From: Tenebrio molitor
Taxonomy: Eukaryota > Arthropoda > Insecta > Coleoptera > Tenebrionidae
Length of the DNA stretch: 64,000 nt
Assembly: GCF_963966145.1 (NCBI RefSeq)
Contig: NC_091048.1
Location: 23,312,001-23,376,000, forward strand
Direction of reading: 5' to 3'
Shown one piece after another: positions 20,626-31,426 of this stretch (position 1 is its first letter; every line of letters starts with the position of its first letter). The position numbers were made by a program, and so were the translations under genes. The notes under the pieces were generated by a model. The model did not search any database. It saw only the letters and a program-made list of their open reading frames with translations, and was not told the DNA's origin.

Positions 20626-23527
20626 TCAACTCTTCAAAAACAACAGTCGGCACTCCACAGCGTCGAGAATTGTCTTCAAAGAGTCAAAGTGAATGTCACA
20701 CCCTGCAGCGAACCGATCAAAGTTGTTGCACATTAAAATAATCGGCGACTTAAGCAACACATTTGTTCTGTAGCCAGGAATATAAAACGTAGTGTAGTTT
20801 CGACTATTCATGCGAGGAACATGAAAGCTAATTTTGCTTAAAAGAAATGAACAATCAATTTTATGATGTACAAGCTTATACAGAAATGATACAACAGCAT
20901 TTACTCTGCGAGTATACAAAGACTTAAGCTTAAACCTGCCTAATAACATGTTGTTATCATAATTTCTTATAGGGTAAACACCGTCAAGTTGAAAACTTAA
21001 AAACTTCAAAAATTTTCGTTGGACTTTCTCGAGTTCATTAATATTTGTGATGTATATAGGATACCATATAAGTGAACAATATTCCAGTTGAGATCTAATC
21101 AATGACGTGTACAGTAGCAATAGAGTTTTTGGATTGCTGAAGTCTTTACAATTTCTAAATACAAATCCGTACGTTTTTAGAGCTTTGCTAACAATATTGT
21201 TAAGATGATCGTTAAAATTTAATTCCGTATCGAAAGTGACACCCAAATCTTTGAATTTGTAGACTCGTTCCAAACGATGTTGGTCAATTATATACGTATG
21301 TTCCTTGACAGAACGAATCCGGGAATATGAGGATACAAAACATTTAGCAGTATTCAAAGAGAGCCGATTTCGAGATGACCATTCAACAACAGCGTCTAAG
21401 TTATTTTGTAGTAGATTAAAATCACTATCAGATTCGATTCTAATAAACAATTTAAGATCATCAGCGAAAAGCAACTTTTCACAGGTAATAACATTGACCA
21501 TATCGTTTATGAAAAGTAGGAATAGAAGAGGTCCAAGGTTTGAGCCTTGCGGAACGCCTGAGGTCGGTGTAAAGGACTTGGATACAAAGTTTTGGTAGGT
21601 AACATAGTGGCGCCTATCTAGCAGATATGACTGAAATAAGGCAAGTAAAGAATTATCAAAACCAAACTGTTCAAGTTTTCTGAGTAGAATGAAATGATCG
21701 ATTTGGTCAAACGCTTTCTGAAAATCTGTATATAGAACGTCCACTTGATATTTAGAGTCAATTGCCTCTGAAACGTATTGCGAAAAATAAGCGAGGTTGG
21801 TGAGTGTTGATCTTCTTTCTACAAATCCGTGTTGATGAGGTGAAATATAGTTCTTTACGCCTGCATAAATGCGTTTATATAATATAGATTCTAAGATCTT
21901 TGAAAAATTACATATTATGGAAATGGGTCTAAAGTGTTCGATGTTTGACAAATCTCCTTTTTTAAAAATCGGTGAGACCCGTGCTTGCTTCCAAACTGTG
22001 GGAAAAGTTGAAGATTTAATTATGAGGTTGAATATCGAAAACAGTGGTGTTACAAATATTTGAGCACAATCCCGAAGAAGGAAACTTGGAATCCCATCAA
22101 GCCCAGCAGTCATGGAGGTTTTAAAAGATTTTAGTGAAGATATTATTTCCTCTTCGAAAATTTGTGTAATTGAAATAATATTATGAAAATTAGTGTCAAC
22201 AGCTCTCTTCGTATATTCAGGATCGGATGCTAAATATACTTGATTGAAAAAAGAGGAAAATGCATCAACAATGTCTTGAGGTGAGGATAGCGTTAGATCA
22301 TCAAAATGCATCGTGCCAGGTATTCGAGAACGGCCCTTTTTCTGGTGAATGTAACCCCAAAACCTTTTCGGATCTTTCGACAGTTTACATTCAATGGACA
22401 ACATATATTTTTTGTAGGAAGTAGAAATTAAAAGTTTACATTTAGACCTATATCCTTTAAATTCATTGTAATGTCCAAGATCCTTGGATCTTTTGTATTT
22501 ACGGAAAAGCCTGTGCTTCATCTGAATTGTCTTTATGATCTCCCTGTCGAACCAAGGTGGATATTTTCGACTTTGGTTTATCAGACGGCGTTTAGGGACA
22601 TGCAGGTTGAATATTTCATGTAACTTGGCATAAAAAGAAGAACATGCAACATCAACATCAGTCAAATTATTGAGAAACGACCAATCCGTCTGCAATAGAG
22701 TATCATATAGTCTGGGAAAATCAGCTTTCTTGAAGTTGAAAAATGACGCTCCATCATTTACCCTGAAGTTCATAAATTTTGGGGTTTGATGTAGAAAACA
22801 TATATCCAGAGACGGATGATAAGAATCCTCATCTACCAGCTGAAAATTTGATTTGAGCACTTCGCAATTGAAATTAGCAAAAACGAGATCAAGTATACGC
22901 TGAGAGGTGTTCAGTATACTGTTGTATTGCCCAAAGTTTACAAAGTTTTGGAAGTTTCGTAGAACTGTAGCGGATCTGTTGTAAACATTGGTACTAAAAG
23001 TAGGTGTATTAAAATCACCTAGAACGATGACTTTGTCCTCGTGTACTTCATGCATGCTGCTAAGTATCTCGAAATAATGTTCAAAATCTAAAAAGGAGGT
23101 GTAAGGTGGAATGTACACAACTAATATTACCATAGAGGAGGAACAATTAATTGAGATCCTAACTCCTACTGTATCGATGGATGGGATAGAGTCAGAAAGC
23201 GTGGCAGTGTTTAGCCTATTACTGCAAAATTTGTTATTTACAGCAATAAGAACACCACCGCCTTTTTTTACACCAAGTGATGAGAAGTTTCTGTCACTTC
23301 TATATACTGTATATGAGTTACAAAAAAGTTCATCATCCGTAATATCGTTGGACAGCCACGTTTCAGTTACAGAAATAATGTCATACTCAAGGGTACAGAT
23401 GTTGTTGTAGAATTCACAGATCTTGGAACGTAGGCCTCGCACATTTTGATAGAGTAGGTTAAACGTCTTACAGTCCGAGGGGAGAGTAACCTTCCTTATG
23501 TTGTAGTTGGTTCCACTGCCACCTGCT
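20626..23527 (-). CDS. LINE ORF2: endonuclease and reverse transcriptase
   Basis: The frame opens after a TGA near 23527, overlapping the end of ORF1, and runs to 20626. From the codon at 23442 it has 938 residues. An apurinic-type endonuclease comes first: YQNVRGLRSK just before that codon, TETWLS at 26-31, GDFNTP at 142-147 and SYHPSLD near 207-213 (the SDHHPI-type block). Reverse transcriptase follows: FRPIS, DFQKAFDQIDH from 573, SGVPQGSNLGP from 628, and the catalytic FADD at 659-662 (the usual YADD with Y to F, common in this group). A C-terminal region with LLYTSLIRSQLEYCSLIWYP is typical of jockey/CR1 elements. There is no RNase H. No ATG lies near the start; the first clear ATG is well inside the endonuclease, so translation probably depends on ORF1. 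Confidence 0.9.
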
Positions 23528-24533
23528 GAAAATTCTCAGTAGTTTTCTTTGGAAAGTAGTACTTGTTGACGTATGTGTTGGCAGGCCAAAAGTCGGGGTC
23601 TCGGATTGTAGGTAGAAGGTGAACCGGAGCTTTAACAATAAAAGCGCTGGAGGTTGGTTTTCTATTAAGGTTAGCGGGTTTTTCCACTTCAAACGAAGCA
23701 TCTTGGTCAAGTTCTTTAAGCACGGCTAAAATGTCGTCAACTTTCTGATCAGCCGATAAGTTGGAAACGTATGTCCAGCAAAACTTCTGTAGGGGTACAA
23801 GCTTAGCTTTAGCTCCTGTTAGAGTTGAAGAATTTTTTGAAACAAAACGTTTGCTGCTTCTGACATCCGTTATGCTGGAAGGAACTGTAGTCTTATGTTG
23901 GTTGGAGGAATTAGATGTTTTTTGTTGGTTTGTAGCTACAAAATCAGAGGAAGAGGCAGCAAGAGCGTACGATTTCGGCAAATTAGTTGTAATCATAGAG
24001 GCGTCGATAGAGGTGGATTGTAATTGCCTAGTGATGTCAGTGTTTTTTCCCGCTTCTTTCGGACGACAAATCTCCAAATTGGGTGAATTTGCATTTTGAA
24101 GTTTTTCTGTATCACTGGGTTGAGAAATATTTACAAAGGACTGACGTCGAACCGCTGTCAAATTATTAGTATTATTATAGACTGTAATATCGGTGGCCAA
24201 AGAACTATCCGAGAGTGTATTGGTTTTTACTTCCATATCAGATCGGCGTTTTTCACGTGCAGATTTAAAGGACGGAGACGCTTGCTGGAATGGGCCTTGA
24301 GATTTATGTAAATCGAACTTCAAATCGATGACAGCATTGTACAATTGATTGATTAAAGCTGTTTGTGCCACTATAAGGGACTTACAGTTATTTAGCTCGT
24401 CATTGAGATTCAAGATCACTTGTTCACAGGAGCACTGCGTTGTGTGATTCTTGAAAAAATCGGTTAAACAGTCCCCAACAACTCCATAGAATAGATCTGC
24501 GTCGATGATGGGTGGTTTCGCCTTTGGAGGCAT
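23496..24533 (-). CDS. LINE ORF1 protein (345 residues, function as RNA-binding Gag inferred)
   Basis: Start chosen at ATG 24533 (MPPKAKPPIIDADLFYG), since the open frame beyond it up to 24752 lies in the leader. Residues 10-80 are helical with a Leu/Asn-rich stretch (ILNLNDELNNCKSLIVAQT) that may form a coiled coil. The middle is Ser/Thr/Asn-rich and low in complexity. The last 100 residues (KFCWTYVSNLSADQKVDD, ending FPKKTTENFQQVAVEP) look folded and could be an RRM-like nucleic-acid-binding domain. No CCHC zinc knuckles are visible. It is the first frame of the LINE and overlaps ORF2 by about 30 nt. Confidence 0.75.
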   Translation of the reverse strand: MPPKAKPPIIDADLFYGVVGDCLTDFFKNHTTQCSCEQVILNLNDELNNCKSLIVAQTALINQLYNAVIDLKFDLHKSQGPFQQASPSFKSAREKRRSDMEVKTNTLSDSSLATDITVYNNTNNLTAVRRQSFVNISQPSDTEKLQNANSPNLEICRPKEAGKNTDITRQLQSTSIDASMITTNLPKSYALAASSSDFVATNQQKTSNSSNQHKTTVPSSITDVRSSKRFVSKNSSTLTGAKAKLVPLQKFCWTYVSNLSADQKVDDILAVLKELDQDASFEVEKPANLNRKPTSSAFIVKAPVHLLPTIRDPDFWPANTYVNKYYFPKKTTENFQQVAVEPTTT

Positions 24534-24770
24534 TTCGAAGAATCCAGCAACACCAATTTCACAATTAACTTTGCAGAGATACGAAATATAGCACGTGCAC
24601 ACACACACTAATAAATGAATACTAATAAATGAAGCACCAGATACTGAATTTAAAATAATTATTACAAAAATAAATAGACAAAAAACAGTGTTTTGAAAAA
24701 AAGTATCATTACCTGACAGAAGTTTTCTTAAGGATAAATAATATCCGGCCACGATGCCATCTCCTTTTAT

Positions 24771-26502
24771 TAGAAATTCAAAGTTTGCTTAATTAGCTCA
24801 AAAACATGATTTGACAGGACCTCCTACGAGTAGTTCGTAATAATGACGTCGTTGTCGGTGGCGCTGCGACTGCGTAAGTAAATCTCCATAATTAAAATTA
24901 TGAGCGCATTTTTTCATCCTTTACTCCACCATGATCTGACTGTGTTATGTTTATGTCTGAATTTATTTATTAAAAAGTAAAATCCACTCCTCTTTATTGG
25001 AATTTTTACCGCCCCCGACAGCGAAACACAGGCACTAACAATAACGACTTGATTATAAATGTAAAACATTTCGCCCATCAGCGGTCACAATGCGCCGAAA
25101 GACGGATAAAATTACAAAGAACACCTTATAAAAGAAATTTTGTGTGACAATAAAAGTCACAGCGTCGACACACAAAGGACAAGAATTGGCCGAGGAGAAG
25201 GATAAAATACACTAGTTGACCTGGCAGTTTACAATTTCTTCTGACACTCTCCTTTTGTCGGTCCTGTAAAACCGCAGGGGTTTGCAGCCTCTAGCTCGGA
25301 AATTATTGCTGGTCCGACCGTCCGCTTTGTTTCATGCCGAAACGTATTAGTTTCTTTAATCACTTTCATAATATCCGTTTCACGGGACCGACCTTCGGAA
25401 AGCCATTAGACAACAAAAACCGACAACGCCGTTGATTAATTAATTTCCGAGGGGTTGTCATCTGGGGCTCGCAACGACCATTCAAGATGTCGAAGAGGTA
25501 GAAGTATCGAATTCGCGTCTCGGGGGACAAGTCCTCGTTGGGTTATTTTTGCGATATTTGATATTTTAATATCAAAAAGCTCGGGGCGCACCGGTTTGTA
25601 ACCTGTTGGGTCAGGTGCAGCGAAAAGTTTTGAGAGCCGTGCAAACGCATTCTTTCGAATCGTCACTTTTGTACCTACTTTTGCCCAAAAAAATTCTATT
25701 CAAGCTCATGGGAACGCACTTGACACTCGATATTTCCCAAACTTGAATGGCCGAGCACCATTAAACCGATTAAACAGTGTGCTGAGGGGTTATTCCGTTC
25801 TCTTTCATTATTTGCAACGATTAATGTGTATTTTGACAGGATGATTAATGTTATAAATTCCAGGAGGACGGCCGCGCCAAATTCTAAAACACACAACGCA
25901 TTTTTTCCCGAGGGCGCCTTCTTTGAAGTACACCAATAAAATTTGTTTATGGATTCGTCGTATTGTAGGACTCTAATCCCTTGATTTACAACACCTGGAA
26001 GCGGCGAGCGGGAAACCCTGGTTCAGGGAACAAACAGTTCTTGCACCGTGTAAATAATTTTATTGCAACAATCGTGTCTGGGTGTTTTCGGATACGGGAT
26101 GGAAGTGTTTTTAAGTGTAACTCATCACCGCTGCAAGAACACCATCAGGAGGCGGTTGTAAATCAGGCGAGTGCTGACCAGGCAAGAACATAAATCAAGA
26201 CCCGCGGGCTCGATGACGACCGCCACCGGACAATGCGGCACATTTAGCAAAAGCCGAGGGGACACTGGCCGTTCAAAGAGAATTTTATGTTAGCGCTGTG
26301 ATCTTACATTTTGTATTTTGATAGGCGTGAAACTTGGGGCACTCCTATTATGGTCGGGCCTTTATCATCGATGACTTCTTTCTTGTCGGCGGCGTAATTG
26401 ATCTACAACTGACGTTTATGTAATTGATGGCGACCAAAATTTTTTTCGGTGTTGGGAAAACGTCGAAGCTTAATTTGTAGCGTAATTATTATTCTGGTGA
26501 AA
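24771..26502. other. Intergenic, GC-richer at 25200-26400
   Basis: No gene recognised. Open frames up to 76 codons on both strands lack features. The raised GC compared with the surroundings suggests unique, possibly regulatory DNA. Confidence 0.4.
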
Positions 26503-26504
26503 TA

Positions 26505-26990
26505 CAGGGTGTAACAGAAAAAAGTGCATTTATTTTAACTGGTAATAGGACCCATCTATTACAATAACTTTTCTAAATAATTTTTTTTCGAAAACAAATT
26601 CTGAAGGGTTTTAAAAATTAATCTAAATTTAATAAAGATTTGCTTACCCGCCTATGGAACGAAACAAGGAGGTAACAAAAAGCAAACGAAAGTGACACCT
26701 TTTTATTCTAGATCGCAATTTCGGGAAAAAACTTAACTGGAAAACATACTGATTGGTAAAAAACAATCAATTAAAAGTGCAATACGAAGGGAATAAAAAC
26801 ATTCAGTTTTTACGATTCCTGTTTTCAGATTTATAAAATTGCATTCAACGTGAACGGCACGTCAAAATAAAGGGGGGACAAATGGCAATTCAATTTTGCA
26901 AATTCCAAGAAACTTGATTTAGAAACATTGTTGTAATTGATGAGTACTATTACCAGTTAAAATAAATGCACTTTTTTCTGTTACACTCTG
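26505..26990. mobile_element. MITE, 486 bp, TA-flanked, CAGGGTGTAACAG termini
   Basis: CAGGGTGTAACAGAAAAAAG at 26505 is mirrored by CTTTTTTCTGTTACACTCTG ending at 26990, with TA on each side. The arms match through GTGCATTTATTTTAACTGGT and on to ATTACAATAA for about 70 bp. No coding capacity. Confidence 0.87.
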
Positions 26991-26992
26991 TA

Positions 26993-28640
26993 TTTATCGG
27001 CGAAGAGTAAAAGCAGGAAGCGTTTAATAATTTCCTGAAGGATCTCGCAAATTATATAATACTTACTTAATTGGCTCATTAGTTACAGGATGGTAATAAT
27101 GCAGCATCATTTAATGTAAAACAAAAATTTCTCATTTTTAGCCTGCAATTACTGCTAAAGTAGGAATTATGTTGGTATAGCACCGTTTTCTGCCACCCTA
27201 AAAGCTCTCTTTTGAACATTTCAGAATTCGTTTTTGCACCATCGCCAAAGTTGATTTTAGGAAAGGTTGTGGAGATAAAGTTAATGTTTGCTAATTAGTA
27301 ATTATCCTACGACTTTTTTTTTTATAAGCGGGAAGTTTACACCATGGACCAAAAAGTGCTTTATAGACAAATTGTCTACATGATTTTTGGCAACATCGTT
27401 GTCCCTCTAAAATAAAATTATTACAGAAAAAATAATTAATAAAACTCCAATACATGAATCAGGTAGACTACGTCCCACTGATAGAATGCATTTTTTAAAT
27501 ATCCTTAGATAACAAAATCCCCAAACCATAACATTATAGCTATTAAGACAACAAGTGTTTTATAGACGATTTAAAAATCGAGATCGTAGTTTAAATCAGA
27601 GCGACCGCAGGGAGCGAGGATTTAATAGATCGAGATTTTTAAACTATAAAACACGCGTTGTCTTCAAGATTTTTTCTAACACTAACATCTTATCAGAAAT
27701 TTTAATAAATTCAGAAATTATTCGAGGCGCGTCACAATACACAAAATGCGCAGATTGCCGTGGGTATATGGTAATAATATCAACAAATTTGGAAAAAAAC
27801 AATTTTCATCGTTGAAATGTGCCAAAACGTTCCAGAAGAAATAAGAAAAAAGGGGCAATTTGTTACCAATAAAGTCTAAAAGTGCATATGAAAAGGTGTA
27901 TGTTTCGTTTCAAGGCCGGAACAATGAAAAAAGCATCACGGAGGTAACGGAAGATGTCATTTTGGCTTTTCTTGATATGACGTAGGTGTGTAGAACTTCA
28001 TTAAAAGTTAATTTACGTTACGGCAAGAATCATTTGAAGAAAATGTAAAGATTGCCAGTTTTCGATGGCCGGCCACTTGCATTGGATGAAACAACAGAAG
28101 ATAAAGAAGAAGATGTTAGGAACAAGAGCACGAAGCTAATGTGGCAGTTCCAATTCAATAATTGTACTTTTCACTTTTATGATAATTACTGTAAAAATGA
28201 TGAATAAAATGTTACTCGAATAATATGTGTGAGCGTATTTTATGACTCTATAAGATACGTTGCTATTGACGACGTGTCTTATAGAGAAAGCGTATTTTAT
28301 GAGAAACATAAGGTGTGAGCTCAAATGCACCATAGAAACAGTATAAGATATTAGTGTTAGAAAAAAATATTAAGAAAGTATCATAGATTGTGTAATATCT
28401 TGAAGCATTCGCGCCATTGATTCTCATTGGTTGTTATTTCAAATTTGAAATTGTCAGTTCTGTCAAGTGATTTAAGCATTTAGATTTGAGATTTTTCATC
28501 TTCAGAGCTTTGTTTTGCGATTCTCTGGTTTTGAAAGTTCTTCGTTTTGATCGTGTTGCTATTTTGATCTGTTCCGTTGCGATTTTTTGTTGATTTTTTT
28601 AAATTTGTGAAGTGAGTGCGTGCCTCAAGAATCTAGCATT
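26993..28640. other. AT-rich stretch with small hairpins
   Basis: No gene recognised. It holds the 27545-27664 hairpin element and a stem-loop at 28246-28286 (CTCTATAAGATACGT facing ACGTGTCTTATAGAG). The 28400-28640 portion looks like a leader for the possible mini-exon at 28641. Confidence 0.4.
27545..27664. repeat. Small fold-back element with GAGCGACC...GGGAGCGAG core
   Basis: AAGACAACAAGTGTTTTATA at 27545 pairs with TATAAAACACGCGTTGTCTT ending 27664, and inner arms pair TTTAAAAATCGAGATC with GATCGAGATTTTTAAA. The loop side carries GAGCGACCGCAGGGAGCGAG. One of several hairpins here that share this sort of core. Confidence 0.7.
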
Positions 28641-28685
28641 ATGAACACTTTAAGTGACATTACAAACATCGAAAATGATACAGAG
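28641..28685 (+). CDS. Possible 5' coding mini-exon of an unknown or repeat-borne gene
   Basis: ATG then 15 codons (MNTLSDITNIENDTE) ending at GAG before GTAATT. It is preceded by about 240 bases without ATG-rich clutter that resemble a leader. Acceptor-like sites follow at 29296 (TTTTCCATAG) and 29508 (TTTTTCCAG), and the downstream DNA at 29662 onward is a dispersed repeat. It could be the first exon of a multi-exon transposon gene or pure chance. Confidence 0.2.
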
Positions 28686-28716
28686 GTAATTTTTGTTCAT
28701 GCATTAAATAGGAGTA

Positions 28717-29117
28717 CACTTGCTTTCAAAACTTTCGCGTACACGTTCAAAATCAAGTAACGACGATTTTGCAAAATTTAAGCAGTGTGAACGAGTAATT
28801 TTGAACTTAGGTTAAAGATGACATTGACAGCAATTTAAAAAATTATGATCTATCTTCTACTCACGATCCCTTCTTGTTCCCACCCACCTCTTCTTTACTT
28901 ATTAGTTGTAGAACAGTGCGTTTATTTAGCCCATTATGAGTAGCAACACTTCTTATGGACCATTCCTCTTCTAATTTGGAAAGCATCAAAACTTTGCCTT
29001 GCTCTGTCAGTCGAGCCATTTTGACTTTTCAAAAGTTTAAATGTCAGAGTTGATTAATTACAACCCTGATTTAATACAGCGAAAAATAGGTGTACGGGAA
29101 AGTTTTGAAAGCAAGTG
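28717..29117 (-). mobile_element. Tc1-like element remnant, 401 bp, TA-flanked, CACTTGCTTTCAAAAC termini
   Basis: CACTTGCTTTCAAAACTTTC at 28717 is mirrored by GAAAGTTTTGAAAGCAAGTG ending at 29117, each with TA outside. Unlike the other short elements here it keeps a transposase N terminus (28861-29019). It is an internally deleted Tc1/mariner-superfamily copy. Confidence 0.82.
28861..29019 (-). CDS. Truncated Tc1-like transposase: N-terminal DNA-binding domain only
   Basis: ATG at 29019 opens 52 codons to TGA at 28861. MARLTEQGKVLMLSKLEEEW then SIRSVATHNGLNKRTVLQLI forms a helix-turn-helix like the first paired-type subdomain of Tc1/mariner transposases. The catalytic DDE part is missing. 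The frame is clean, so if expressed it would give a free DNA-binding domain. More likely it is a deletion relic. Confidence 0.5.
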   Translation of the reverse strand: MARLTEQGKVLMLSKLEEEWSIRSVATHNGLNKRTVLQLISKEEVGGNKKGS

Positions 29118-29119
29118 TA

Positions 29120-29661
29120 CATATTAAATAATCTCTTGCTTAAAAACTTTGAGCATTTCTTAAAAAATTGTAAAAATACATCCATGTAGAGATTCATAGT
29201 ATCTTAATTGTTTACGCGAAAATAAATAATGTTAACGTATAATCTTTCACACTTCACAGTATCTCCCTGACCAATAAATTATGCATTTTCCATAGATCAC
29301 AGCTAAAGCAGCAAGTGAGCACAATAATAATTTTTAGAAATTAAAAATTAAAAATGTATCCTTTACAAGGCAGGTTGTCGTTTTAGTTGGCATGTTTTGA
29401 GACTATTTACACTCATTTTCTGCAAACTATTGTTTAGAAAAATATGGGAGAATAAAAAGAGACAACAGGAATTTCCAAATTAATTTTGTAACTACACTTT
29501 TTCCAGGTTGAAGATACATTTTCGTTCTAATTTAATATGAATTGTTCTTTTTGCTATTTCAAGTTGTAAAAGCTATAATGTTTAATAAAATATTGTCGTC
29601 AAAACAATTACATATTATTATGCATTGCCTAACTTTGAAACGGATCGCAAATGTCACAATA
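29120..29661. other. AT-rich, nothing recognised
   Basis: No gene or clear repeat apart from acceptor-like sites at 29296 and 29508, discussed with the mini-exon at 28641. Confidence 0.4.
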
Positions 29662-30960
29662 ACATTTTGTTATTAAATTCATCTGGAAAAGATTTTTCCG
29701 TAACAATATTCTTCTGCATCTTGTGGATTAATTCCCGCCAGTAGTAATCCTACGCCGATGATGTTGTTTACGGCATTGCAGCTGTCAATCCGAATGAATT
29801 TTCAGTACAAGTGTTTTCCAGTTGTTTAAGCTGTTGTTGAAATGATTGATTCTTCGAGTATGGATGATGTAACAAATGTTATACATGATTATTCTTTGAT
29901 GCATTTCTTGTAAACAAGTGAGAGAACTACACCATCGCTTAGTTCTATATTTATACTTCACTTTAATGTTCCTTTCGTTGCTAAAATCAATTTCATCAAA
30001 TGAACTGTTGATTAAGAAACATGACGGTTCTGCTTATTCAATTGTAAGGAAAAAATACAAAGCGTTTTATACTTATACAGGGTTGTGATTATTTATGGAA
30101 CCGGCTCCGTCCTGCTAAAATGGTTTACGCTAGAACCCTGAAATTTTAAATGCACTTGGGACTCATTAAAGCTACTTATTAAATTGAAAACAAAACAAAA
30201 AATATCCATAAGTTTTCAAAATAGAAAGCCAACTTGATTTTTTTTAAATGGGAAAACACGTAAATGAAGCAGCATTAAAATCCGTCAAAAATTAGAGAAA
30301 ATCAAACCTACGGCAGTAGGAAATGTCGCAGTTCGATTATTGCATTTCTCATTGAAACATCTGATCGAGAATATTAACATATAACATAAGTTTGATATTC
30401 GAAACTTGATCATTCAGTTAATTAGGTATACAGTAATAATTGTTTTCTAAGTTTTGTACTCTTAAAATTTGATATCGTTTCACACACCTTGCTATAAATG
30501 CTTTCAATGAAACTAAAATGACAAAACTAAACGAAGCAACGAAAATTTAATAAAATATTTCAATTAATATTTGAACAATAGGTATGTTTCACATTTGTTA
30601 AAAAATTTGTTTTCTAACAATCTGTCGAAAAAATCACCAAACCTATTATATTATTTAATTCTAAAAAAAAAATAAGCCTTTTAAGGATGCCCCATTTAAC
30701 CCTTGCTCCCATTTAAAAAAATCAAGTTGGCTTTATAGTTTGAAAACTTATGGATAAAAAAATATTTTAAAACATTTGAAAAGTAGCTTTCAATGAGTTC
30801 TAAGTCTACTTAAAATTTCAGGGTTCTAGCTTAAACCATTTTAACAGGACGGAGCCGTACATAATCGCAACTCTGTATATTTCAAAATATTTATTGTCTT
30901 ATTCCTCAGAATATCAAAAGTTACCGAGTCAGAATCCTTTGTATCGACAACTAACTGTTT
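29662..30960 (+). repeat. Dispersed repeat, copy 1, split by a MITE
   Basis: 29662-30077 and 30878 to about 30960 match 38150-38720 in the same orientation. Landmarks: ATATTCTTCTGCATCTT, TCTATATTTATACTTC, TTAAGAAACATGACGGTTCT and CAGAATATCAAA. The match breaks exactly where the TA-flanked MITE 30078-30875 has inserted. The unit may be part of an unrecognised transposon; in this copy its frame has stops. Confidence 0.7.
30078..30875. mobile_element. MITE, 798 bp, TA-flanked, CAGGGTTGTGATTATTTATG termini
   Basis: CAGGGTTGTGATTATTTATG at 30078 mirrors the right end (GTACATAATCGCAACTCTG ending 30875), with TA outside both. The arms stay complementary for nearly 190 bp, through GGCTCCGTCCTG, AGAACCCTGAAATTTTAA and CCAACTTGATTTTTTTTAAA. 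It is inserted in the 29662 repeat. Confidence 0.87.
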
Positions 30961-31426
30961 TCTTCACAAGACATGTTAGATATTTGGATCTTAAAGTAGA
31001 TAATATTACACAATACATAGTGTAACGAAATTTTTCAAAAGTTGTTGTTTACGTATTTTTGGATTATTTATGTTAAATTAATATTAGCCGATTACAAAAA
31101 CACCACTAGTTCTTCTGAAGTATTAACTTTCGCTTCATAGTGTTATCCTACCCATTACTTTTATGAAATTATGTAAATTTTGGTACAAAGAAGTAGTCAA
31201 AGCTGCTTCTAAAAATCAGAGAGCATTTTCGAACGCAGTAGAATATGTACGAGGGCGGTCCCGTAATGAATTAGCCTGACCTATTAAGAAACTCCTTTCA
31301 GTTAAAAAAATAATAGGCATATGCTTTAAACTTTAATTTGTTTATGCCTAAAGTTTGACGTTTCTCCATGCTTTTGTTATAAAGTTATAAACCTTGAAAG
31401 AACACGTTGTTTTCAACTTTTTCAAA
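30961..31426. other. AT-rich flank of the mariner copy
   Basis: Contains the poorly preserved 5' end of the mariner element, probably from about 31250. Nothing else recognised. Confidence 0.4.

Larger units (their letters stand above)
20510..24770 (-). mobile_element. Full-length-looking non-LTR retrotransposon (LINE, jockey/CR1 group)
   Basis: About 4.26 kb on the - strand. From its 5' end it has a short leader starting near 24770 (GGCATCGTGGCCGGATATTA), ORF1 (24533-23496), ORF2 (about 23527-20626), a short 3' UTR of about 80 bp, and an ATT-rich tail at 20510-20545. Neither frame carries a stop or obvious frameshift. No LTRs are present, and clear target-site duplications could not be made out. 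It sits directly behind the DUF3105 gene's polyadenylation signal, in opposite orientation. Intact frames suggest a young copy. Confidence 0.9.

Noticed and set aside
23468..24311. + strand frames of 70-110 codons over the LINE and an extra - strand frame at 23468-23710
   Set aside because: Shadows of LINE ORF1 and ORF2.
24534..24752. Extension of LINE ORF1 upstream to 24752
   Set aside because: The added part is leader sequence with a low-complexity hydrophobic run. The Lys/Pro-rich start MPPKAKPP at 24533 is the more typical ORF1 start.
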